Positions 23,491 through 33,923 of a stretch of 64,000 bases of DNA are shown here, one piece after another. The notes below the pieces were generated by a model, which had not been told where the DNA came from, ran no database searches, and saw only the letters and a program-made list of their open reading frames with translations. This DNA is from Adineta steineri (Eukaryota > Rotifera > Eurotatoria > Adinetida > Adinetidae), in NCBI GenBank assembly GCA_905250115.1, contig CAJNOI010000169.1, positions 21,940 through 85,939 on the forward strand. Direction: 5' to 3'. The translations under genes were made by a program, and so were the position numbers. Within the stretch, counting starts at the first letter, position 1; each line of letters starts with the position of its first letter.

Positions 23491-25302
23491 ATGTCTTCAC
23501 CTTATTATATATCATCAAATCCAATTCCATATCAAATTCTTTGTCATTTATCTTCAACAATTATTGAAAAATTAAACATTGGATTAAATTTTATTGATAT
23601 TCCAGCTTCATATGAACAAACCAAACATCGATCACAAATAATTCGTCTTATTATTTATCAAAATCAAGATAAAACTTTAATTATTTGTCGAAATTTATGT
23701 CGTCATGCTGGAGGAAATTTTGTTCATGATATTGAAGATTTACCTGAAATAGTTCGATGTACATATCATGGATGGAAATTAAATGTTAAAACATTAGAAT
23801 ATACTAAACCAGCTGATTGTCTTAAACAAAAACAATTAACAATTGATAAAAAAGATAATGGTGAATTAATCATATTAGAACCATTATTATATGAACCATG
23901 GACAATAGATTCGGAAGAAAAAAAACAAGATTTAAAGCCTAATGAATTAACAATAAGTTATATAAATCATAGTTGTATAGAAATACAAGCTGACAGTATG
24001 AGATTAATAATTGATCCTTGGTTAATAGGTCCTTGTTATGATCGTAGTTGGTGGTTATTACATGAAATTAATGAAAATTGTTTCAATAGAATTGCAAATG
24101 CTAATGGAATTTTTATATCAAAATATTCATCTGATCATTTAAATATACCAACATTAGAACGTATTGTTAATATAAATCCAAATATATGTATTTATATACC
24201 AAAAATAATGACAAATTCATTTAAAAATATAATTAAAAAATTAGGATTTATTAATATAGTAGAAATTTCATTTGGTATTTGGCAAACATTTGAAATCAAT
24301 CAATCACGTTTTATGATATTACCTGATCATAAACATCCTTATCATGATACTGTATTTTTATTTGAATATAAAGGATATCGAATATTAAATTTAATTGATT
24401 GTGTAAGTCCTAATGGAGAATATTTACCTTATGCTGTTGATGTTTTATTAACAAATTTTACTTCAAATAGAAATGCATTTCCTTCTTGTTTTATTGATCA
24501 ATTTGAAGAAGAAAAAATATTGGAAATAGCGAAAACAAAAGATGAAAATTTTATTAAAAAATTAATTAAATTTATTCAATTAAGTAATCCAGCATTATGG
24601 ATTCCTATTGGAGGATATTTTATAGAAAAAGGACCTGATGATGATCAAATTCTTCGTTTTAATTGGAAAAATAATCCTTCAAATGTTGCTGATAGACTAA
24701 AATCACGTTTTCCATTTCTAAAAACATGGTGTCCTTTTCCAGAAGGAACATATGATGTTGGTACTAAAATTGCAGATGAACCATCGAAACCTCTAGATAA
24801 TTACTTGAAAAAATCATGGGATTTTCAATCTTATATCTATCAATTAGATCAAAGTATGATGTTTGAACCATTAAAAACAATCGAAGGAATTCAACAATAT
24901 TTTCAATGGACATTATTTAATAATTATGATCTTATTTTACATATTATCGAAACTACGAATGATTTCTCTCAAATTATTCGTCAATATTATATTGATTTTC
25001 TTAATAAAAATCCAGTATATCCTGATTGTATTCCTGATAATCGTCCATATCTTCGTATTCGTATTCGTGCATCAGTATTACGTCATTTATTTATTTATGG
25101 TTCTTCTTGGAATGAAATGTTTAATGGGTTTAGTGCACGATATTTTGCTAAACCAAATATATATCATAAAATATTTTGGAATTATTTTAAATACAATTTA
25201 CCACTTGATCCTCCTCAATGGAATCATTCTAATAAAGACATTCCAATTGATTTATTACAAACTTTCGAACAATGTGATATAAATAGCAAAACAATCGATT
25301 AA
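23491..25302 (+). CDS. cmah-like: CMP-N-acetylneuraminate hydroxylase-like protein (Rieske + metallo-beta-lactamase fold)
   Basis: Single open frame, 603 aa, about the usual CMAH length. CMAH is a cytosolic cytochrome b5-dependent Rieske enzyme that hydroxylates CMP-Neu5Ac to CMP-Neu5Gc. The Rieske motif is complete: C70-R-H72 in NLCRHAGG and C90-T-Y-H93 in RCTYHGWKL. From about 155 a metallo-beta-lactamase-like domain follows: SYINHSCIEI, LIIDPWLIGP, SWWLLHE, then the metal-motif region SKYSSDHLN (210-218), FGIWQ, MILPDHKHPYHDT, and IDCVSPNGEYLP. The C-terminal third (SWDFQSYIY, IETTNDFSQI, IYHKIFWNYF, LPLDPPQWN) matches CMAH order to the end. In the usual HxHxDH motif the first two His appear as K211 and S213; D215 and H216 remain. 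No introns. Substrate is inferred from the family; sialic acid use by rotifers is not shown here. Confidence 0.85.
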   Translation: MSSPYYISSNPIPYQILCHLSSTIIEKLNIGLNFIDIPASYEQTKHRSQIIRLIIYQNQDKTLIICRNLCRHAGGNFVHDIEDLPEIVRCTYHGWKLNVKTLEYTKPADCLKQKQLTIDKKDNGELIILEPLLYEPWTIDSEEKKQDLKPNELTISYINHSCIEIQADSMRLIIDPWLIGPCYDRSWWLLHEINENCFNRIANANGIFISKYSSDHLNIPTLERIVNINPNICIYIPKIMTNSFKNIIKKLGFINIVEISFGIWQTFEINQSRFMILPDHKHPYHDTVFLFEYKGYRILNLIDCVSPNGEYLPYAVDVLLTNFTSNRNAFPSCFIDQFEEEKILEIAKTKDENFIKKLIKFIQLSNPALWIPIGGYFIEKGPDDDQILRFNWKNNPSNVADRLKSRFPFLKTWCPFPEGTYDVGTKIADEPSKPLDNYLKKSWDFQSYIYQLDQSMMFEPLKTIEGIQQYFQWTLFNNYDLILHIIETTNDFSQIIRQYYIDFLNKNPVYPDCIPDNRPYLRIRIRASVLRHLFIYGSSWNEMFNGFSARYFAKPNIYHKIFWNYFKYNLPLDPPQWNHSNKDIPIDLLQTFEQCDINSKTID

Positions 25303-25803
25303 TTATAATAGAAGACAAAATTTTAAGACATCATTTTATTTTGTTCTCTACTGTATAACAACATTAAATTAGTTACTATGTACAAATAAGAAATAAAATT
25401 AGGAATATATAGAGTAAGAGAAAAATTCTTATGATTATAAAAATAACATTCTTTCAACTAAAAACATAAACAAAATCAATTACTTTTCATTTCATTTTTT
25501 TCTTCTTTCTCTCGTCACTTCTACGCATACAAAAAGATATAGTCTTTTCAGTTGTGATGGTTACTATATAGTCATAGAAAAAGAATTATTATAATAGTGT
25601 AGATGTATTTTGTTTTCTTTTGAATTATGCAAAATATTTTTTTGTAGTTGAAGAAAAGATGTTACTTTTGATGATCTTTATTATTATTCACACATCAGTA
25701 ATCAATCATATAGTTTATTCATTCAAGTTTATTTTCTTCAAAGATTCTTTTTATATAATAAAGCGAAGACATTATTGTAATGTTATTAGTTCATAAATAT
25801 TAT
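25303..25803. other. Intergenic between convergent genes
   Basis: AT-rich 3' flanks of the CMAH-like gene and the minus-strand gene at 25804. No feature recognised. Confidence 0.5.
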
Positions 25804-26508
25804 TTATGGTTCAGGATGAGGTACACTAAGAGCTTGTTGTCGATAAGGATATCTGCTCTTGGAAGCGGCTGGTCCCCATTCACTGGTATGTTGGGCATAT
25901 GTTGACGGTGGAGATTGAGATTGCATTTCATTCAATGTTGTTCGTCGTTTTGGATTACCAGAAGAAGATCTATATTGTGATGGTCCTCTATAATGATCTT
26001 GATAGGTTGTTATAGGAGCTTTTGAATTAAATGTGCGACCAGCTGTATGTGGTCGAGCTTCAGTAAAATTAGTATAATCATCGTAAGAATACTCAGGATT
26101 TTGCTGATTATCGAAAGAAGAAGATGTATATGATGAACATGTATTATTTGGATAATTTTGTTGGGTAGTATAATAAGTTGGATATGTTTGTTGTCGTTTA
26201 ATATCTCCAATATCATTTCTAAGTTCACTTAATTCACGACGAATAGCTGCAGTTTCTGATAATACACCACCATTTCCATGACATCCTGATAATACTACAT
26301 GTTCTGGATTATAATATGATACTGATGAATAAAGAGGATGGCAGCCATACGATGGTACTGATGAACAAGGGCGATGGCAGCGATACACTGGTACTGATGG
26401 ACAAGGATGATGGCAACCATACGACGTTACTGACGAATAAGGACGACTGCAGCCGTACGATGGTACTGGTTCAGTTATTTGAATGTCAAATCTCTCCGGT
26501 AGATCCAT
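25804..26508 (-). CDS. Tyr/Pro/Cys repeat protein, unknown function
   Basis: Single coding exon, 234 aa, start MDLPERFDIQ. An AG acceptor (ACTCTTAG) lies just upstream of the ATG and a GTAAGT donor about 55 bases further, so a 5' untranslated intron is likely. Residues about 17-66 contain four tandem 12-residue units of the form SYGCHRPCSSVP, encoded by a 36-base minisatellite at about 26330-26475. Next comes a short heptad-like stretch (AAIRRELSELRNDIGDIKRQ, about 87-106) that could form a coiled coil, then a low-complexity Ser/Tyr/Gln/Pro tail. No signal peptide or membrane segment. I do not recognise a family; the coding nature is supported by the clean frame and repeat conservation at codon level. 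Confidence 0.6.
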   Translation of the reverse strand: MDLPERFDIQITEPVPSYGCSRPYSSVTSYGCHHPCPSVPVYRCHRPCSSVPSYGCHPLYSSVSYYNPEHVVLSGCHGNGGVLSETAAIRRELSELRNDIGDIKRQQTYPTYYTTQQNYPNNTCSSYTSSSFDNQQNPEYSYDDYTNFTEARPHTAGRTFNSKAPITTYQDHYRGPSQYRSSSGNPKRRTTLNEMQSQSPPSTYAQHTSEWGPAASKSRYPYRQQALSVPHPEP

Positions 26509-27276
26509 AGAATAGTCTAAGAGTATAGGAAAATAAAACTTAGATAAAATTTTGTAGACACTGCCTTTACTTACTTAAAAATGACGAAAATAATGGTGTC
26601 TAATAAGATATGTGAGTATTTATTCTGAAAATGGTACTTTAATAAGGTAAAAAAATCTTCTCATTCTTCAATCAACAACAATTTGAAGTTCGATTTTTTT
26701 TATTTTAAAACGTTACCGAGGAAATCAGAGAGAATGGCAAAAAAAAAGAGGTAATTTTGATTCAATATTGACGTCGTTTGCTTGTTCTCTTACTAGTAAT
26801 GTAATATATTGAGTCAACGCATATGTTTCACACCCGCAAACAACATAAGAATGTTGATAGTTGACAAAGAAGAAATGTGTAAAAACAATAGATTACCACA
26901 AAGATTTGTCGTCTTCAACATCAAAGAAATAACATAGGAAAGAGAGAAACAAACAATTGTTTGAATAGAAAGATGGAGCAGTTATACATGAAAGAACAAA
27001 TATAAAATTGATCATACATATTCATTTTATCAAAGCTTCAAATCTTGACACATCGTATTTTAACCTTGACTTAAACAAAAAAATATTGAATTGATAATCT
27101 GATGTCAAAATTGTAAATAGAAATTCATTTGGGTCTTAGTAAAAAATATTTAGTGAAGATAATGTTTTTATTCTTATATTTTTTTATCTTGCTTGATAAA
27201 CTGATAATAAATTTCAAAAGAAAACATACACCTTCATATCATTTATACTTAATATCAGACAACGTAAAAAAATAAA
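26509..27276. other. Divergent intergenic/promoter region
   Basis: Between the divergent genes at 25804 and 27277. Contains the probable 5' untranslated intron of the left gene (about 26518-26575). Otherwise AT-rich with no recognised site. Confidence 0.45.
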
Positions 27277-28205
27277 ATGGTCGTACCTCAACTAAAATTC
27301 TTTCGAGCTCTTTGGGGTGCTGAAGCTCAATTTTCAACTGATATCAATGTTCTTTTTGCTGAAATACATCGTCTAGGTTATACAGGTGTTGAAGCTACAC
27401 TTAGTGATATTCATCGTATTTCAAAAAATGATCCAGATACTTTCAGTCGAGCATTACAAAATAATCAATTAGAATTTATTGGTCTTGCTCAAACAAATTA
27501 TCCAAGCATTAAAGATGGTACATGGCATGATTTATCAATCGATGAACACGTAGCTAATCTAGAGATTCATCTTAAAGAATTTATGGAATATAAACCAATA
27601 CATATCAATATACAAGGTGGGCAAGATTCATGGTCAATTGAAGAAAATGAACAATTTTTTGAAAAAGCATTGGAAGTACAAGCAAAGTACCTGCAAGTAA
27701 CATCGTCACATGAAGTCAGTACTATATTTTTCCTACATATTTACTTTTTTTTCTACAAAATCATATTTTATAGACACATCGAACTCGTGTACTTTACAAT
27801 CCATTTACTACTGCTCATTTTGTCAAACGTTTTCCAACTCTTCGTTTAACAGCCGATTATTCACATTTTATTCTTGTCTGTGAACGTTTATTACAACATT
27901 CTACAGATGATGAACGCTTTCGTTTATTTGCTTCACGAGTTGATCATCTTCATGCGCGTGTCGGCACTGCTCAACATGCACAAATCAATGATCATTTGGA
28001 AGCAAAAGAAGAATGTGAACAAATGCAAAAATGGTGGGAAATGATATGGGATGCACAAAAGAATAGAACATGGATAACAGTTACTCCTGAGTATGGACCA
28101 GCTCCTTATGCTATGACAAATGAAATTAATGTATGGGACTTGACCAATCGAGAGATGGAACGACAAAAGGAAAACTATCAAAAATGGTCAAACAATATTC
28201 ATTAA
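27277..28205 (+). CDS. Sugar phosphate isomerase/epimerase-like TIM-barrel protein
   Basis: Two exons, 27277-27714 and 27774-28205, phase 0, donor GAA/GTCAGT and acceptor TTTTATAG; 289 aa. The sequence follows the xylose-isomerase-like/AP endonuclease family 2 barrel: strand-helix units starting FFRALWGAEA, GYTGVEATLSDI, LEFIGLAQTNY, IHINIQGGQDSW, and QVTSSHETHRTR, with the SHE/THR motif spanning the splice site, then RLTADYSHF, DHLHARVGTAQHAQ and a C-terminal WITVTPEYGP. The His, Glu and Asp residues in those strands are the usual metal and catalytic positions. Probably cytosolic. Substrate unknown; many relatives are bacterial or fungal, so past transfer is possible. Confidence 0.8.
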
Positions 28206-29469
28206 TGATAAACGAACATTTGAATTAAATGACTCGCGTCTTTTATTTCATTTTTAAAAATCTTATAAAAAAAATTATAGAAACGTATTCTTTTTTTCTT
28301 TGATTGAAATAATATTCTTCATTTCTAAATGAATCAAGGGTGACGGAGCTTATGAGGCTCAGAGGCTTGAGCCTCGCTTAATTTTAAACTTGACACGCCA
28401 CGATAATCCATAGTTTTCATGCCACTTATTCACTTGTCGCCGCTACTGTCCTTTCACAGACACAGAAAGTATACTTTTCTTTGATGTGTGCTGTTCGTAG
28501 TGGTTGTCTTGACATCGTATTGACATGATTGCAGTCAGATATCAGTTACGCTTCGATTTCACAAGAGAGAATAATAGATTGAGATTGTGAATATTTAGAA
28601 GTGTTAGGTAGTCGTATTTATTCCTCGTTGCACTGCCTTTGTGATTCTCTTTCCTTCGTATGACATATACTCGTTTGAATAGAGTATTTCTGACTCACAT
28701 TCACAAGGAGAAGATGGATTCTATCGGCTTAACCAATATTTTTTCTGCGTTTGCACTAAGAAACGAACAGAGAAAACGGTTCTTTGATTCTTTTTAGTCA
28801 TAACCATATTTTATTCAGTGATCGCTGTGATTTATTAAACTTAATAAAACAGCTTTTTTTTGATGCTGCAGCTCTAATAAAATTTTCACCGCCGCAGTTC
28901 AACGGATGACAAGAAGAAAATACTATGAGCCTCACCTACATTCAAGACGCTCCGCCGCCTATGGTATAAATATTGTTTATATGACTATATCAATTTGTTG
29001 TAATCTTTTAATTTCATAAGTGATATTCATAATTATAAAAGAATATTATTCATAAATATATTGTCTAGATGTATAATATCTAATTTGAAAATTAAGTTTT
29101 ATAGCCGCTAATAATATTTTAATTATATTTTCTATTACTGTCTTTAATAAATTTATATAAAAAAATGACGTTATAGAGTGAAACAGACCAATTCATCTAC
29201 AGCGTTGTCTACTGATAGTAAACAGACATTTCCGATATACAAAATGCAAAACTTGAGAAAGACGAAGAGAAAATAAAAGAAGAAAGTAAAAAATACTATT
29301 CTCGTCTTTTCTGCAAAAAAAAATCAGGGGATGAAACAAACATTTGTTCATTCTGTGTAGAATGTAAGGGTATTAGCACGTCGCATCAATAATATTTTCA
29401 TTTTTCTATATAAACAAGTCGTGCTTTTTTTCCTAGCTATCATATCATTTCTTTAGAGTGCAAATAAAA
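28206..29469. other. Intergenic with a TIR element
   Basis: Half of it is the GC-richer inserted element at 28337-28970. The remainder is AT-rich and is presumably the promoter of the nuclear receptor gene. Confidence 0.45.
28337..28970. mobile_element. Non-autonomous DNA element with imperfect terminal inverted repeats
   Basis: Left end AGGGTGACGGAGC followed by TGAGGCTCAGAGG; right end GAGCCTCA ... GCTCCGCCGCCT. Reverse-complemented, the right end reads AGGCGGCGGAGC ... TGAGGCTC, so both ends share AGG-GNNGGAGC and TGAGGCTC. About 634 bases, GC-richer than surroundings, no long frame. No clear target duplication seen. Confidence 0.55.
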
Positions 29470-30718
29470 ATGTTAACTACAAATACAACGTCAAATCTTC
29501 CATTGACAATTAAAACTCAGCCATTAATAAAAAAACAAAATTTATCAGAGTGTCGAATATGTGGCGCTCCTGCGCAATACGCAAATTTTGGCGCTATTTC
29601 ATGTAGTTCATGTAAAATGTTTTTTAAACGAAATGCTAATATTGAACAAGTTAGTTTTGATTAGTTTTTTTCTAACTTTTAAAATAAGAATTATTCGTAT
29701 GATTTAGAAAACATTTAAATGTAATTTTGGTGGCAATTGTGAGATAAAACGAGATAATCATCATATGTGTACATCATGTCGACTTAAGAAATGTTTTCAA
29801 TATGGAATGTCTACTGACAAATTTCGACCACCAAGACCGAATAAATCAAAAACAAAATCATTAGTTAAAGTAGAATCACGATATCAATCAGAAAAAGTAA
29901 AATAGTATAAATGTACGAAATATTTTTCTTATTTATATTTTTAGTTATCAATATTAAACTCTTTAGAACCAGATCATTCATTATTGACTACTAGTCAATG
30001 GACACTTCTCTCAAATTTATATAATACTTTTGACGAATCTCAACTTTTAATACTTGGTAAATCTTTAGTAGATACACATAATTCTTTACAGCCAATAAAT
30101 GTGACATATCAAAAACTTGTAGAAAATTATTTATTATCTATTTATGAAGCAACAGGAAGATATCTTCGTTTGAATGATGATATTTGTAAATTATCATTTA
30201 ATGATCGTTCCGTTTTACTTCGTAATGCTGCAGATAATGTATCTTGCATGGCTGGTGCATTTATTGCACATCATTTTGGTTTATTTAGTTTAGATTCTTT
30301 TTTGAAAATTATGGCTGCAATGTTTGACAAGCGTGGAATCTCTCTTACTCTATGGACAATGAAATTTATTAATCCAGATATTATAATATATAAAATAGCA
30401 CTTTCATTATTTGCTTTATCAAAAACTATTTATTTATATTCTCCAGATATTTCAATAGATTCAACAAATTCTTCTACACTATTTCATATTCAAAATAAAT
30501 ATGCAGAAGTTACATGGAAATATCTTAATTATAGATATGGTTGGTATGAAGCTGTTAAACATTTTCATAATATCATATACTGGCTTGTAGCTTTGACTAC
30601 GTCTATAACCCATATACAAACTTTTAGTACTCATGTTTATAATATTGATTCACTTGTTGAACTAACTGAACTTACACTTATATTAGATGATGTTGAGGAA
30701 ATAATCGAAACAAAATAG
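29470..30718 (+). CDS. Nuclear hormone receptor
   Basis: Three exons, 29470-29649, 29708-29896 and 29945-30718, all phase 0; 380 aa. The ATG at 29470 (MLTTNTTSN) is preferred over an upstream GTG. The DNA-binding domain starts at about residue 29: first zinc finger CRICGAPAQYANFGAISC with SSCKMFFKR as P-box region, second finger CNFGGNC...CTSCRLKKCFQYGM; all eight zinc cysteines are present. One intron splits the two fingers. The third exon codes for a helical ligand-binding domain of about 250 residues (KLSFNDRSVLLRNAADN, LSLFALSKTIYLYS). It is a ligand-dependent or orphan transcription factor acting in the nucleus. The closest subgroup (vitamin-D-like or rotifer-specific) cannot be told by eye. 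Confidence 0.9.
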
Positions 30719-31636
30719 ATGTTAAAGATTTTTATGTTGTATGTGCTTATTGTTTGTCTTATAGTTGAATCTCTAATATATACAAGCAGAAATAAACTCA
30801 AAATACATTTACGTGTATATGTACTACAATTTTCATTTCATTATTACACTCAAACAGATTTTGACTGTTTTAGTTGAAAAGTCATTGTTCTAATAGAATT
30901 GAGCCAGATAATACTCCGACTCGTATGTATAAAGGAGTGTTCTCAAATGACAAATGCTATGTTAATATGTTCATTGATGGAAGGTCACGAAAAAGCTAAT
31001 AGTTGAACTTACCTATTGATATGTTACATGCATACAAATTACTAACAGTCATATTGATTCATATCGATAATATTGTTAAAAAAAGTTCATTTGGTTCGAT
31101 TACAATTTAGCCTAATGAATTCGCCATATGCAAAGAAAATGTTCAAAAATCAAATAGAAACCGATGTAAATAAATATGAATTCCGACTTACTCTCAAAAG
31201 TATGAGTATGACTATAAAAACTATTTGTCATTCTTTTGTGATATTTCCTATAATAGAAAAAAAAAATAAGAGTTGTATAAGATGTTTACTCCAACTAAAT
31301 TTCAAAATTTTAGTTACGCTTTTTGTAGATTATTAGTTTTACATCGTTGAACTAAGCATAGAAGATCTATATTATCAAATAAGGGTGTGGGTGGATAAAT
31401 GGCCTTTCATCACGCACCTTCACACCCAAATCCATTCGCCCACACCCTCACCCTACATTGGGTAAAAAATCTATACAAGGACAAGCGGATAATAAATAAA
31501 TTGCAGCATCGAAAGGTTTCCACTCAGTGAGAGGAACTGCTTTTCAATATCCTCAATACATTGTTTATCGTTTTGGTCAAACTTTGCTATATCTCAGAAT
31601 TATTCACAAATTTTAAATGGATCGGTGAGAGTAAGT
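30719..31636. other. Intergenic between convergent genes, with telomere-like palindrome
   Basis: No coding exon supported. Contains the tract at 31384-31462. Confidence 0.45.
31384..31462. repeat. Telomere-like palindrome
   Basis: GGGTGTGGGTGG is followed by a spacer and then CACACCCAAATCC and CCCACACCCTCACCC. Inverted arms of degenerate TGTGGG units. Confidence 0.6.
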
Positions 31637-33923
31637 TTATTCTTCATCGTCGTCGTCGTCCTCCTCCTCTTCCTCATCATCATCATCAGTAAGAGGCCAA
31701 GTCCAACAGAGATTAATATTTGGACAATGTTTAATAAACTCATTTTGAAATTCTCTATCTTCATATCTTTCAACACCTTGCCATGTATTATCATCATATA
31801 TTCCTACAGTACGTAAATATTTCATCTGTAAAAGTTCTTTATCACCATTATTTTTAAATAAATAATCATTAAAATTTTCCCAAACATTATAATGATTAAT
31901 ATCTAATTCATTTAAATTTGGAAATATCGATAATAATTGTTTTAAATCATAACAATTTCCCATAAATGCAAATCTTTTAATATTTGATAAACATAAATTA
32001 TCTGGAAAAGAAATTTATTCGATATATTAGATAAAAGAAATACTTTTAACATACTTGTATCAATTGTTAAATTAAGCGTATTTGGTGGCCATACGTCGTC
32101 TCTTATTATAATACGTAAATTAATTACTTTCTTAAAATAAGTTTGAACAAATTTTAATAAAGAAACTAAATTATTATTATTTCTATTTATTTCAATGTCA
32201 ATCGATCGAATATTATGAAATAAATCTGATGATATTGATATTGTTGTGTTTAAAGATATTTCTGTAAGAATTGGTTGAAAATGTGAATAAGGATATGGTA
32301 AAGAAAAGATATAAGAATTTTCATAAGAACCAACCATACGATTCTTATCTTTAAACCGAGAATCTGTTTGAAAATTTGAAATAATATCATTAAGTTGATT
32401 AGTTTTAAAACAAAATTGAAACGATTGAAGATTAATTAAATATTTTAATATTATTTCATAAAGAATATTTCTATCTAAATTTTCCCAATTCAAACATAAA
32501 TTTAATGATAAAAATTTTAAAGATTGACAATCTTTAAGAAATGAATTAATGGTTAATAAATAACTTTCAAATTTTGTATTTATCAATGTAAATTCTTCTA
32601 AATATAATAATTTGACATTTGATTTTCCTTCTCTTAAATGAGCATCTAATTGACATTTAAATATTTTTATATTTGGTATATAATTAAAAAGAAGAAACAA
32701 ATCATTATCATCTGTTAAATAAATTTCCATTTTTACTAAATTAAATGTTGGAGAGAATTTTGAGATTATATCTTTAGTTAATGATGAACATCGAACATGA
32801 ATTAAATATTCTTTTATTAAAGAATCTTTATGAAAAACAGGAAAATGAAAATCATCTGGAATTTTATAATCATATCCATTAGCCTAATTAAATTAAAAAT
32901 ATGTATTGAAAATTAGGGATGTAACAATACCAATTAGAGTTAGAATCGGACGGATTTCTTCCATCTTCAGGGTGTGGTTGTGGGTGGGTGTGGGTGGGTG
33001 TGGGTGTGGGTGTGGGTGTGGGTGTGGTTGTAGGTGTAAGTAAAGAAAAGATACACCCACGTCACACCTACCCTCACCCACACCCACCCTTACTCACACC
33101 CACTCCAGACCCACCCACACCCGTCCTCAAGATGGTATTGAATGATACTATATTTGAGGGGGTCACCGAAGGTAAGAATATGAGTGTTGATGTGCCGATT
33201 TTTTTTCTTTTAATAATCCCCTCGGATATACTGTCATTCGATAGAGAATTGAATTCTGAATCTAACACAACCATTTTTAGAGGCAATACAAGTCGTAGAG
33301 TGAATCCGGACAAGGAATACTTAAATATCAATACCGTATTGGTATTGTTACATTCCTATTGCGGATTTCAAAAAATAATAATTTACCCATGGATTTAGCC
33401 AAAGATCAGTTCGATTTGTTTGCAATTCTAATGTTTCGAGATATTTAAATTGAGAATTTAATGTAATAAATTTTTTAGCAAATTTTGAATCAATATTTGA
33501 AATGATTAAATGTTTTAATACAGGAAATTCTTGAAGTAGATTATTATTATCAAATATAAATTGATCGATTTTTAATGAAATTATATCTTTATTGATTAAT
33601 TTATGAATTTCTTGAAAATGTTGTTTATCATTGGGTAAAAGATTACATAGATTAATATTTTGTTTATATTTATGAATTAAATAAGTAAAACGAGAATTAA
33701 GATTTGAAAAAGAATAAAGAATATCAATTGGTTTTAAATAATTAAATATTATTATGATTAATTCATTTGGTAATGTTGTAAATATTGAAACTAAAAATAG
33801 AACTTTTTTTTTGAAAGTTATTTTCAAATTTTAATAAAAATAGTTACTTTTAGATAAATTAACAGTCTTATGTTTTGATGGAAAAATATCTTCATTAATA
33901 TTTCGCTTTGCTGACGATGACAT
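31637..33923 (-). CDS. F-box/LRR-like protein with acidic tail
   Basis: Four exons on the minus strand, 33848-33923, 33387-33790, 32055-32883 and 31637-32001; phases agree; 557 aa. Start MSSSAKRNINEDIFPSKHK. An F-box-like segment follows at about 30-70 (TTLPNELIIIIFNYLKPIDILYSFSNLNSRF), so the protein may recruit a Skp1-Cullin ubiquitin ligase. The rest is irregular leucine-rich sequence (PVLKHLIISNID, YLETLELQTN, LKFLSLNLCLNW, NLNELDINHYN), as in the many F-box/LRR-like proteins of rotifers, and it ends in an Asp/Glu run (from about 540). The intron 32884-33386 is 503 bases because it contains the largest telomere-like palindrome of the window. Target unknown. Confidence 0.75.
32968..33123. 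repeat. Longest telomere-like palindrome (TGTGGG)n...(CCCACA)n
   Basis: Plus-strand units GGTGTGGGTGTGGGTGTGGG (about 32968-33032) face CACCCACACCCACCC units (about 33055-33123) around a spacer of about 25 bases. Lies within an intron of the F-box gene. The short frames across it on both strands are not genes. The flanking 33124-33386 also has ends reading TGTAACAATACCAAT and ATTGGTATTGTTACA (about 32919 and 33342), which suggests the whole 32919-33356 block is one inserted element with inverted ends. Confidence 0.7.

Noticed and set aside
24926..25282. 118-codon frame inside the CMAH-like gene
   Set aside because: Frame shadow of the real coding sequence.
32893..33398. Frames rich in Gly/Val and Pro/His/Thr on both strands
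   Set aside because: They are translations of the telomere-like repeat tract and occupy an intron of the F-box gene.
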